A stretch of DNA of 64,000 nucleotides from Pseudomonas fluorescens. Its GTDB lineage: Bacteria > Pseudomonadota > Gammaproteobacteria > Pseudomonadales > Pseudomonadaceae. The DNA is taken from the NCBI RefSeq assembly GCF_004683905.1, contig NZ_CP038438.1:434001-498000 (forward strand). Reading direction: 5' to 3'. Within the stretch, counting starts at the first letter, position 1. The number at the start of each line of letters is the position of its first letter. The translations under genes were made by a program, and so were the position numbers. The notes beneath the pieces are model-generated. The model worked only from the letters and a program-made list of their open reading frames with translations, had not been told where the DNA came from and did not search any database. Positions 41,412 to 48,814 of this stretch are shown in pieces.

Positions 41412-41924
41412 ATGAAAAGGGTTGGATATTCGCGTCTCCAGATTGCTTTGCACTGGATATCTGCGGCAGTAATTTTATGGGCTCTTTTGTCTGGCTTCTA
41501 TGTGTCAGTCATTAAAGTTGCAGCGGAAACAAAATCGATAGTCGGATTTATAAATGTTTCGGTGACGGCTTTATTTATTCCGATATTTATACTGAGATTG
41601 TATGTTTCTGTAAGAGGCTCTCACACCACTTGCGAGGTGGACAGGACCTTTGTGGAGCGTCTGGCGAGGTGGATGCATAAGTCTATTTATCTGATGACGG
41701 CGGTTGTCTTGCTCACAGGAATATTAATGATGGATCGACCGATCAATATATTTGATCTGGTTCTTATTCCGGCGCCGCTGAACGATCTACAGTGGATTGA
41801 TCGGTTCTTCGTCATCCATGTTTGGGCGTGCGTGATGTTACTGGTTCAAGTAGCGCTACACATCGCAGCCGTTATCAAACACGAAATGTGTGGGCGCCGA
41901 ATCCTGAAAAAAATGGTGTTCTGA
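41412..41924 (+). CDS. Cytochrome b561-family membrane protein
   Basis: A 170-residue protein with four predicted membrane helices and the di-haem b561 layout. Candidate haem ligands are in ALHWIS (helix 1), RWMHKSIYLM (helix 3), FFVIHVWACV and ALHIAAVIKHE (helix 4). Such proteins pass electrons across the inner membrane, often from ubiquinol. ATG 41412 is preferred because AGGA lies 8 nt before it; ATG 41403 is possible. The gene is clearly AT-richer than its neighbours (roughly 38-45% GC in sampled lines against about 60%), suggesting later arrival. It ends 1 nt before the convergent MFS gene. Confidence 0.8.
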   Translation: MKRVGYSRLQIALHWISAAVILWALLSGFYVSVIKVAAETKSIVGFINVSVTALFIPIFILRLYVSVRGSHTTCEVDRTFVERLARWMHKSIYLMTAVVLLTGILMMDRPINIFDLVLIPAPLNDLQWIDRFFVIHVWACVMLLVQVALHIAAVIKHEMCGRRILKKMVF

Positions 41925-41925
41925 C

Positions 41926-43203
41926 TCAAGCGGGAGCGCTGCCACCGAGGGGCGGCAACTTCGCCAGTTTCAACGCCACCAACAGCGCGATCATCAACAG
42001 GGCGCCAATAAACAGGCCGATGCCATTCCACCCGCCGAGATGCCAGAACACCCCGCCAGCCGTGCCGGCAATACTCGACCCGGCGTAATAACTGAATAGG
42101 TACAACGACGACGCCTGGCCCTTGGCCTTGGTCGCACGCCGGCCGATCCAGCTGCTCGCCACCGAGTGCGCGCCGAAGAAGCCGAAGGTGAAGATCAGCA
42201 TGCCGACGATCACCAGCAACAGCGGCGTGAACATAGTCAGTGCAAGGCCGGCGAACATCAGTGCGATGGTTGCCCACAGCACTTTGCGCCGCCCCAGTTT
42301 GTCCGCCAGCGAACCGATTTTCGCCGAACTGTAGATGCCCGACAGGTACACCACCGACAGCAAACCGACGAACACCTGATCGAGGTTGTACGGCGCGGCC
42401 AGCAGGCGATAACCGATGTAGTTGAACAGGGTGACGAAGGCGCCCATCAGCACGAACGCTTCAAGAAACAGCAGCGGCAGGCCGGCGTCGCGAAAGTGCA
42501 TGGTGAAGCCATCAAGCAGGCTGCGTGGATGCAGTGAGCGTGAGCGGAAGTTGCGCGATTCGGGAAGGATCTTCCAGAACACCGCCGCTGCGACCAGCGC
42601 CAGACCGCCAATCACCAGCATCGCCGTGTGCCAGCTGACGAAGTCGATCAACACTCCGGTGATCAAGCGTCCGCTCATCCCGCCAATCGCGTTACCGCCG
42701 ATGTACAGGCCCATCGCCAGACCGATGTGCTGCGGGTGGATTTCCTCACTCAGGTAAGTCATCGCCACGGCCGCCAGGCCGCTCAGTGACAGGCCGATCA
42801 GCGCACGCATGATCAGCACGCCGTGCCAGCTCGGCATCATCGAGCTGGCGATGGTGCACAACGCGGCGGCGAACAGTGCCGCGACCATCACCGGTTTGCG
42901 TCCGACCCGGTCGGAGATCGGCCCGGTGATCAGCAGACCGAAGGCCAGCATGCCGGTCGCCACCGACAGAATCAGGCTGCTCTGCGCGGCGTTGATCGAA
43001 TATTCGTGGGACAGCAGCGGCATCATCGGCTGCACGCAGTACAGCAGGGCGAAGGTCGCGAAGCCGCCGCTGAACAGCGCCAGCACCGTGCGCATGAACA
43101 TCGGTGTACCTTTTTCGATGTAGATCTCCTGCAGCTCGGCGATGACATCGTCCGTCGCGGCAGGCGGAACTTCATGGGCAAGAGGGGCGGCGGCGGTTTT
43201 CAC
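41926..43203 (-). CDS. MFS transporter (YnfM-like)
   Basis: A 425-residue major facilitator with about 12 membrane helices. It has an early MFS motif (GPISDRVGRKPVMV) after helix 2 and its second-half counterpart (GSLADKLGRRKVLW). An unusually long hydrophilic N-terminus (about 45 residues) precedes helix 1. Substrate unknown; the family exports small organic molecules. A GTG at 43203 with GAGG 7 nt upstream is chosen over the more distal start at 43248. It diverges from the LysR gene at 43322, which likely regulates it. Confidence 0.85.
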   Translation of the reverse strand: MKTAAAPLAHEVPPAATDDVIAELQEIYIEKGTPMFMRTVLALFSGGFATFALLYCVQPMMPLLSHEYSINAAQSSLILSVATGMLAFGLLITGPISDRVGRKPVMVAALFAAALCTIASSMMPSWHGVLIMRALIGLSLSGLAAVAMTYLSEEIHPQHIGLAMGLYIGGNAIGGMSGRLITGVLIDFVSWHTAMLVIGGLALVAAAVFWKILPESRNFRSRSLHPRSLLDGFTMHFRDAGLPLLFLEAFVLMGAFVTLFNYIGYRLLAAPYNLDQVFVGLLSVVYLSGIYSSAKIGSLADKLGRRKVLWATIALMFAGLALTMFTPLLLVIVGMLIFTFGFFGAHSVASSWIGRRATKAKGQASSLYLFSYYAGSSIAGTAGGVFWHLGGWNGIGLFIGALLMIALLVALKLAKLPPLGGSAPA

Positions 43204-43321
43204 ATCAGACCTCGGAGGGCACGGCCAAGCAGGCAATGAAAAAATCATATAGCTGGCTAATGTTTCTATCCAATATATTGTTCGACCTGTTTGATAGCTT
43301 TAACGACCTAATGGGGTTTCC

Positions 43322-44224
43322 ATGGAATTGCGTCATCTGCGCTACTTCATCGCCGTCGCCGAAGAACTGCATTTCGGCCGCGCCGCACAGGTGCTGGGGA
43401 TCTCTCAGCCACCGCTGAGTCAGCAGATTCAGGCGTTGGAGCAAGAGGTCGGCGCGCGGTTGTTCGAGCGCACCAATCGTCGGGTCGAGCTGAGCGAGGC
43501 CGGCCGATTGTTTCTGCAGGAGGCGCGGCTGGTGCTGGCGCAGGTCGACAAAGCGGCGGACGTCGCCCGGCGTGCGCAACTCGGCGAACTCGGCGAATTG
43601 AAGATTGGCTTCACCTCGTCGGCGCCGTTCAACTCGACCATTCCCCAGGCGATTTTTTCTTTTCGTCAGCGTTTCCCGGCAGTGCACCTGAACCTGCGGG
43701 AGATGAGCAGCACAATGGTCGCGGATGCGCTGGTGGATCAGTCGATCGAAGTCGGGATCATGCGCCCGCTGGGCCTGCCGGATTCGCTGAGTGTGGTGGA
43801 ACTGATGCGTGAGCCGCTGGTGGCGGTGCTCGGCTCCAAACATCCGTTGGCGCAAGGCAGCGAGGAAGGCCTGTTCCTCTCGGCGCTGGCGCTGGAGCCG
43901 TTCGTGTTCTTTCCACGCAGCTACGGCAGCGGGCTGTATGCGCAACTGCTCAGTCTGGCGCGCGATGCCGGATTCAGTCCGCACTTCGCCCAAGAGGCCG
44001 GTGAGGCGATGACCATCATCGGACTGGTCGCAGCGGGGCTGGGGGTTTCGGTGTTGCCGGCGTCGTATCAGCGGATGCGCATTGACGGTGTGGTCTATCG
44101 ACCACTGCTCGATCCGGAGGCGGTGTCGGCGGTGTGGCTGGTGCAGCGCAAGGATCAGAAATCGCCGATGGCCAAGGCGTTCGTCGAGCTGCTGACGCGC
44201 AAGGTTGAGCCTTCAAAAGCTTGA
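43322..44224 (+). CDS. LysR-family transcriptional regulator
   Basis: A 300-residue LysR protein. It has an N-terminal winged helix-turn-helix (MELRHLRYFIAVAEELHFGR, then QPPLSQQIQALE) and a periplasmic-binding-like effector domain (about 90-295). The MELRHLRYF type start is common in regulators of aromatic or efflux functions. It is divergent from the MFS transporter, and the 118-bp AT-rich gap holds both promoters. Control of the transporter is inferred from layout only. Confidence 0.9.
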   Translation: MELRHLRYFIAVAEELHFGRAAQVLGISQPPLSQQIQALEQEVGARLFERTNRRVELSEAGRLFLQEARLVLAQVDKAADVARRAQLGELGELKIGFTSSAPFNSTIPQAIFSFRQRFPAVHLNLREMSSTMVADALVDQSIEVGIMRPLGLPDSLSVVELMREPLVAVLGSKHPLAQGSEEGLFLSALALEPFVFFPRSYGSGLYAQLLSLARDAGFSPHFAQEAGEAMTIIGLVAAGLGVSVLPASYQRMRIDGVVYRPLLDPEAVSAVWLVQRKDQKSPMAKAFVELLTRKVEPSKA

Positions 44225-44240
44225 TTGCTGCGCAATCAAA

Positions 44241-44302
44241 TCGCGAGCAGGCTCGCTCCCACAGGGGAACGCATTCCAAAGTGGGAGCGAGCCTGCTCGC
44301 GA
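44241..44302. repeat. REP pair in inverted order (variant units)
   Basis: TCGCGAGCAGGCTCGCTCCC (44241 on) followed after 19 nt by GTGGGAGCGAGCCTGCTCGC (44281 on). The order is inverted relative to the common REP pairs, as at 17336-17428. It lies between the convergent LysR gene and the exported protein gene at 44330. Confidence 0.85.
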
Positions 44303-44329
44303 AGGCGTCAACTCAAACACCAACGCCCC

Positions 44330-44767
44330 TCAGGGCAACCGCACCAGATCCCCCTTCAACGCCACCCGCGTCACAAACACCCCGGCCCGGCACTCATAAG
44401 TATTCAAATCCTTGCGCACATGCTGGTCGTAATAACTGACGATATTGACCACCGCATTCGCCCCGACCCGCTTGGCGTCGGCCTGTAACTTGATCAGGTT
44501 CGACTGCAGCACCCACTCGCAGGAATCGTGATCGCTCTTGTTGAAACCGTTGGTGCGCAAATCACTGATCACATCCCGGCGTAACAACTGCTGCGTGCCC
44601 TGCGGCCCGTTGCCGATCAGATAGAACTTCACACTGCCATCCAGCCGCCCGGCGCGAATCGCGTCCGAGAGCACGGTCTCGAACGGCATGTACATCAGAT
44701 TGGTGGCGTGGCTGGCGCTGGGCAATAGCCCGAGGAGCGCGGCGGCGATCAGGGCTTTCACTTGCAT
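44330..44767 (-). CDS. Small exported protein, paralogue of the C-terminal domain of the lipoprotein at 45574
   Basis: A 145-residue protein with a signal peptide (MQVKALIAAALLGLLPSASH, cleavage after HA). The mature part contains DGSVKFYL, TNGFNKSDHDSCEW, ANAVVNIVSYY and ECRAGVFVTRVALKGDLV, and two of its cysteines are placed to form a disulfide. Relatives are often database-labelled 'excinuclease', which this sequence does not support. The second of two ATGs is used because AAGGAG lies 6 nt before it. Same-strand neighbour of the lipoprotein gene but separated from it by the PemK-like gene. Function unknown. Confidence 0.75.
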   Translation of the reverse strand: MQVKALIAAALLGLLPSASHATNLMYMPFETVLSDAIRAGRLDGSVKFYLIGNGPQGTQQLLRRDVISDLRTNGFNKSDHDSCEWVLQSNLIKLQADAKRVGANAVVNIVSYYDQHVRKDLNTYECRAGVFVTRVALKGDLVRLP

Positions 44768-44966
44768 GGTCATCTCCTTGACGGTGAAAGAGAACCGCGA
44801 GTGCTCGAACAATGGGCTCGCCGTTCTGGCTGGCGATGGTTGAGACCCGCAGGACGAGTGTAGTTGTCGTTCAGGTGATGAGAGGAGTCAGCCCTTTACA
44901 TTTCTGGTAACGGAACTGCTTTAGGGAAAGTTGCGGTAAATGCGCAAAATCAGTTCTTTTTAGTGA

Positions 44967-45359
44967 GTGCCATGGATGCCACTTCTCTATCAGCCCAAGG
45001 AGGGCAGTGTTCTGATCTGTGATTTCAGAGGTTTTGAAGTACCGGAGATGGTCAAAATCAGGCCCGTGGTGGTGATACGCAAGCACCGATCCAACAGTTT
45101 GTTGGTGACTGTGGTGCCATTGAGTACAACTGCGCCGGATTGTGTGCTGGAGCATCATCTGGAGCTCGCCAGCCATCTTCAAGGTGCCAGTTCAACCTGC
45201 TGGGCAAAATGCGACATGGTAGCGACGGTCAGTCTTGCGCGACTGGACAGGATCAGAAGTAAAGACCGTCACGGAAAGCGTGTTTACTTGATTTCACATC
45301 TTGCAACAGACGAGTTTTACGCCATCAAGACTGCGGTTAGAAAGGCCTTGGGCGTGTAG
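44967..45359 (+). CDS. PemK/MazF-like toxin family protein (no visible antitoxin)
   Basis: A 130-residue protein with the PemK/MazF barrel pattern: GSVLICDF at the start, the hallmark VKIRPVVVI strand, LVTVVPLSTTAPD, CWAKCDMVATVSLARLDRI and a C-terminal helix (ATDEFYAIKTAVRKALG). Members are usually mRNA interferases paired with a small antitoxin upstream. Here no antitoxin frame is evident in the 154 bp upstream or the 200 bp downstream, so it may be solitary or not a toxin. Start GTG 44967 or ATG 44976 is uncertain. Base composition is more AT-rich than its neighbours. Confidence 0.7.
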   Translation: MPWMPLLYQPKEGSVLICDFRGFEVPEMVKIRPVVVIRKHRSNSLLVTVVPLSTTAPDCVLEHHLELASHLQGASSTCWAKCDMVATVSLARLDRIRSKDRHGKRVYLISHLATDEFYAIKTAVRKALGV

Positions 45360-45531
45360 TAGCCGTTGAGAGGGTGCATCGAAGCCAATTGCCATCCATT
45401 GCTGGTAATGACATTTCAGGCAATACTGCCGGCGTTCCCGAAAGGGGCTTGTGAGACTCTGAGGATCCTGGGCAACCAGCCATCACAGAGCCAGACAGGT
45501 GGAAGGGCGATGACAAGCCAACCTGTTTGTG

Positions 45532-45555
45532 AAAGGGCGCCGCAAGGCGCCCTTT
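45532..45555. terminator. Bidirectional terminator-like hairpin
   Basis: A perfect 10-bp stem AAAGGGCGCC/GGCGCCCTTT closed by a GCAA tetraloop lies between the PemK-like gene and the convergent lipoprotein gene. The T-tract is modest on both strands. The preceding 170 bp (45360-45531) contain no gene that I can support. Confidence 0.65.
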
Positions 45556-45573
45556 GTCGTTTCTACAGTTCAA

Positions 45574-46377
45574 TCAATCAACGTGCGCCAAATCCCCACG
45601 CAACGCCACGCTCGACACCACCAGGCCGGCGCGGCACTGGAATTTCTCGGTGTCTTTGTACAGGTCGCGCTGGTCGACGCTGGCGATGTTGATCACGGCG
45701 TTGGCGTCGGCTTTTTTCGCGGCGTTCTGCAGGGTGGCAAGGGCCGACTGCAGGGCCCAGAAGCAGGCGTCGGTGTCGGATTTGTTCGAACCATTGGTTT
45801 TGCGGCTGCTGCTGACGGTGTCGAGTTTGCGCACCTGTTTTGGCAGGGTTTCGCCGGCCAGGTAGAACTTCACGCTGCCGTCGAGCAGGCCGGCGTCGGT
45901 GGCGCGTTTGACGCCCTCGCGAAAGCTCAGGTAGGTCGGTTCGTCGGCGCCTTGCTTGACGATGCCCAAGTCGTTGACGAACTCGATGTCCGGGTTGATC
46001 GACAGTTCCTTGAGCACGTTGTCGCGCAGGCGGTTGACCCAGCGGTTGTAGTTGCCGTGGATCTTGCCGTCCTTGGCGTCGAGGCCGTAGCTGCTGCGGT
46101 AGTCGATTTCAAACGAGGTCGGGCTGAACGGGATGTCGACTTCGGCGTGGTGACGGCCGCGTACGGTAATCGCCGCTTTGATCATGCCCGGACGCACCGA
46201 CTGCACGACCCACTGGCGATCATTGAGCGCGGTGACGATGGCGCGGCTCATCTGTTGCTGGGTGAAGCCGAGGTTGGGCGAGAACTCTTCCTTGGCGTTG
46301 TAAACCGGTTTGCTGGTGCAACCGCCGAGCACAAAGGCCAGGGCCAGCAGGGCGGCGATGCGGTGAAACTGAGTCAT
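45574..46377 (-). CDS. Lipoprotein with N-terminal unknown domain and C-terminal domain shared with the 44330 gene
   Basis: A 267-residue predicted lipoprotein: signal sequence and lipobox LGGC (Cys20), an N-terminal domain (about 25-130, containing QWVVQSVRPGMIKAAITVRG and FEIDYRSSYGL) and a C-terminal domain (about 165-265) clearly related to the small protein at 44330 (DGSVKFYL, TNGSNKSDTDACFW, ANAVINIAS, CRAGLVVSSVALRGDL). ATG 46377 has GGAG 8 nt upstream. It starts 25 nt after the last ketosynthase gene on the same strand and may be transcribed as the tail of that operon. Function unknown. Confidence 0.75.
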   Translation of the reverse strand: MTQFHRIAALLALAFVLGGCTSKPVYNAKEEFSPNLGFTQQQMSRAIVTALNDRQWVVQSVRPGMIKAAITVRGRHHAEVDIPFSPTSFEIDYRSSYGLDAKDGKIHGNYNRWVNRLRDNVLKELSINPDIEFVNDLGIVKQGADEPTYLSFREGVKRATDAGLLDGSVKFYLAGETLPKQVRKLDTVSSSRKTNGSNKSDTDACFWALQSALATLQNAAKKADANAVINIASVDQRDLYKDTEKFQCRAGLVVSSVALRGDLAHVD

Positions 46378-46402
46378 TCCCTTCACTCCAAACGTGTTGC
46401 GG

Positions 46403-47629
46403 TCAGTGCCAGCGGCGGAAAATCAACGAGGTGTTGACGCCACCAAAAGCGAAATTGTTGTTCATCACGTACTCGTGATGCATCTGGCGGAATTCGCCGC
46501 GCAGGTAATCGAGCTTGCCGCAGTGCGGGTCGACCTCGTCGAGGTTGAGCGTGTGCACATACAGGTCGCGATTCATCATCTCGATGCTGAACCATGACTC
46601 CAGCGCCCCGCAGGCCCCCAGCGTGTGGCCGAGGAAACTCTTCTGCGAGCTGATCGGCATGTGTTCGCCGAACAGACTGCTGGTCGCCAGTGTTTCGGCA
46701 ATGTCGCCCTGTTCTGTAGCGGTGCCGTGACCATTGACGTAACCGATGGCATCCGGCGACAGCCCGGCGTCTTCCAGCGCCAGTTCCATGGCGCGGCGCA
46801 TGGTGATCTGCTCGGGGCGAGTGGTGTGCTGACCATCGGCGTTGCTGCCGAAACCGACGATCTCGGCGTGGATCCGCGCCCCGCGCGCCAGCGCATGCTC
46901 CAGCTCTTCAAGCACCAGCATGCCGCCACCTTCGCCGATCACCAGACCGTCGCGGCCCTTGTCGTACGGACGTGGGCTGGTCTGTGGCGCGTCGTTTTTC
47001 AGGCTGGTGGCGTACAGCGCGTCGAAAACCATGGCTTCGGTCGGGCACAGCTCTTCGGCACCGCCGGCGAGCATCAGCGGCAGACGCCCGAACTTGATCG
47101 CTTCATACGCGTAGCCGATGCCCTGACTACCACTGGTGCAGGCGCTGGACGTCGGGATCAGGCGTCCGGTGAGGCCGAAAAAAATGCTGATGTTGGCCGC
47201 GGTAGTGTGCGGCATCATCCGCACGTAGGAGTTGGCGTTGAGGCCCTCGGCCACCGAGTTGAGCAGCATGTTGCCGAAGGCCTTGATCTCGTCGGTGCTG
47301 CCGGTGGATGAGCCGCAGGCCACACCCATGCGTCCGTCCTTGATCGATTCGTCACCGAGCAGGCCGGCGTCGGCCAGTGCCTGTTCCGCCGCGCCCACCG
47401 CCAGCCGTGACACCCGGCCCATGCTGCGCAGTTGTTTGCGGGTCCAGTGCGCCGGCACGACAAAATCATCGATCGGCCCGGCCAGGCGGGTGTTGAGTTC
47501 GCTGAAGCGGTCCCACTCGTCCATCCGGCGGATGCCGCTGCGGTTGGCCGCGAAGTTGCCGGCGATGGTCTGCCAGTCGCTGCCCAGCGAGGTGATGCCG
47601 GCCATGCCGGTGACGACAACGCGCTTCAT
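46403..47629 (-). CDS. Beta-ketoacyl-ACP synthase (FabB/F-like) of the aryl polyene operon
   Basis: A 408-residue condensing enzyme with an intact catalytic triad: Cys164 in SSACTSGSQG, His in NGHGTATEQGD and His in FLGHTLGACGALE. In APE pathways such ketosynthases extend the aryl-primed chain with malonyl-ACP. It is the last clearly assignable gene of the operon. Its ATG overlaps the stop of the ketoreductase by 1 nt (TGATG), so the two are translationally coupled. Confidence 0.92.
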   Translation of the reverse strand: MKRVVVTGMAGITSLGSDWQTIAGNFAANRSGIRRMDEWDRFSELNTRLAGPIDDFVVPAHWTRKQLRSMGRVSRLAVGAAEQALADAGLLGDESIKDGRMGVACGSSTGSTDEIKAFGNMLLNSVAEGLNANSYVRMMPHTTAANISIFFGLTGRLIPTSSACTSGSQGIGYAYEAIKFGRLPLMLAGGAEELCPTEAMVFDALYATSLKNDAPQTSPRPYDKGRDGLVIGEGGGMLVLEELEHALARGARIHAEIVGFGSNADGQHTTRPEQITMRRAMELALEDAGLSPDAIGYVNGHGTATEQGDIAETLATSSLFGEHMPISSQKSFLGHTLGACGALESWFSIEMMNRDLYVHTLNLDEVDPHCGKLDYLRGEFRQMHHEYVMNNNFAFGGVNTSLIFRRWH

Positions 47630-48357
47630 CAGCACAGGCCTCCGTTGACCGCCAAGACCTGGCGGGTGATGTACGAGGCTTCCGCCGACATCAGGAAATT
47701 TACCGCAGCAGCGACCTCTTCCGGGGTGCCCATGCGTTGTGCGGGGATCATTTTCATCAGCTCTTCCACCGGCACGTTTTCGTCGAGCATCGCCGTGTCG
47801 ATCAGGCCCGGCGCGACGCAGTTAACCGTGATTTTGCGCTTGCCCAGTTCAATCGCCAACGCTTTCGCCGCACCGATCACCCCGGCCTTGGAGGCGCTGT
47901 AGTTGACCTGGCCACGGTTGCCGATCAAACCCGACACCGAAGTGATGCAGACGATCCGACCGGCGGCGCGACGACGGATCATCGGCATCATCACCGGGTG
48001 CAGGACGTTGTAGAAACCGTCGAGGTTGGTGCGCAACACCACGTCCCAATCGTCATCGCTCAACGCCGGAAAAGCGCCATCGCGGGTCAGGCCGGCGTTG
48101 AGCACCACGCCGTAATAGGCACCGTGGGTTTCGACGTCGGCTTCGAGGATGGTTTTGCAGGTTTCGCGGTCGGCGACGTCGAATTGCAGGATGCGCGCGT
48201 TGCGGCCCAGCGCTTCGACTTCGGCCTTCACCGCTTGGGCTTCAGCCACGCCGCTGCGGCAATGCAGGACGATGTCGTGCCCGGCCTGCGCCAGACGCAA
48301 GGCAATGGCGCGGCCGATGCCACGGCTGGAGCCGGTGACCAGTACGGATTCAGTCAT
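47629..48357 (-). CDS. 3-ketoacyl-ACP reductase (FabG-like) of the aryl polyene operon
   Basis: A 242-residue short-chain dehydrogenase/reductase with the NADPH-binding TGSSRGIGRAIALRL motif, NAGLTRDGAF, and the catalytic Ser-Tyr-Lys set in ITSVSGLIGNRG and YSASKAG. It reduces 3-keto to 3-hydroxy intermediates before dehydration. ATG 48357 overlaps the upstream dehydratase gene by 8 nt. It sits between dehydratase and ketosynthase genes, the conserved APE order. Confidence 0.92.
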   Translation of the reverse strand: MTESVLVTGSSRGIGRAIALRLAQAGHDIVLHCRSGVAEAQAVKAEVEALGRNARILQFDVADRETCKTILEADVETHGAYYGVVLNAGLTRDGAFPALSDDDWDVVLRTNLDGFYNVLHPVMMPMIRRRAAGRIVCITSVSGLIGNRGQVNYSASKAGVIGAAKALAIELGKRKITVNCVAPGLIDTAMLDENVPVEELMKMIPAQRMGTPEEVAAAVNFLMSAEASYITRQVLAVNGGLC

Positions 48358-48814
48358 CGTTCGACTCTCTGTTTTGTTCAAGGTATTGGCTGGGCTGCGG
48401 CGGGCGGAACACGTTCAAGCGTGCGCTGGCCTCGATGCCGGGGGCGTTGATGTGGCATTCGAAAACACCCATGCCGTTGTCGTCTTCCAGCGAACGGATG
48501 CCGTGGATGGTCAGTTCGCTGCCGGCCGGAAACGCCTCGACGTTGCACTCGAATTTGCGCGTGCCGAGGAGGAAGCCCAGCTCCACCGGGTTGCCCTTCT
48601 GCCGTGCATGGCAACCGGCGAACGCGGCGACGCTCTGCGCCATCAACTCGATGCCGACCCACGCCGGCAGGCTGCCGTCGGGCAGGTTGAACAAGCCATC
48701 GGGCTTGACCGTGAGGCGGGTGTGGATCTGCTCCTCGTCGAAGCTGAGGATGCGGTCGAGCAGAATCATGTCGCCAGCGTGGGGCAGCAGTTCGGCGAGC
48801 GGCCAGTCGTTCAT
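48350..48814 (-). CDS. 3-hydroxyacyl-ACP dehydratase (hotdog fold) of the aryl polyene operon
   Basis: A 154-residue single hotdog-fold protein resembling the APE dehydratase family: LLPHAGDMILLDRILSFDEE with the conserved HxGxM, PAWVGIELMAQSVAAFAG on the central helix, and GFLLGTRKFEC. It should create the double bonds of the polyene. It overlaps the ketosynthase upstream by 4 nt and the ketoreductase downstream by 8 nt. The 36-codon upstream extension overlaps that ketosynthase and is rejected. Confidence 0.88.
   Translation of the reverse strand: MNDWPLAELLPHAGDMILLDRILSFDEEQIHTRLTVKPDGLFNLPDGSLPAWVGIELMAQSVAAFAGCHARQKGNPVELGFLLGTRKFECNVEAFPAGSELTIHGIRSLEDDNGMGVFECHINAPGIEASARLNVFRPPQPSQYLEQNRESNDD

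Noticed and set aside
44330..44767. Reading the small exported protein as an excinuclease ATPase subunit
   Set aside because: It is 145 residues with a signal peptide and has no Walker motifs; the label seen for relatives appears to be a propagated mis-annotation.
45366..45692. A 108-codon plus-strand frame downstream of the PemK-like gene as a possible antitoxin
   Set aside because: It runs through the hairpin and into the antisense of the lipoprotein gene, lacks antitoxin features and has no convincing ribosome site.
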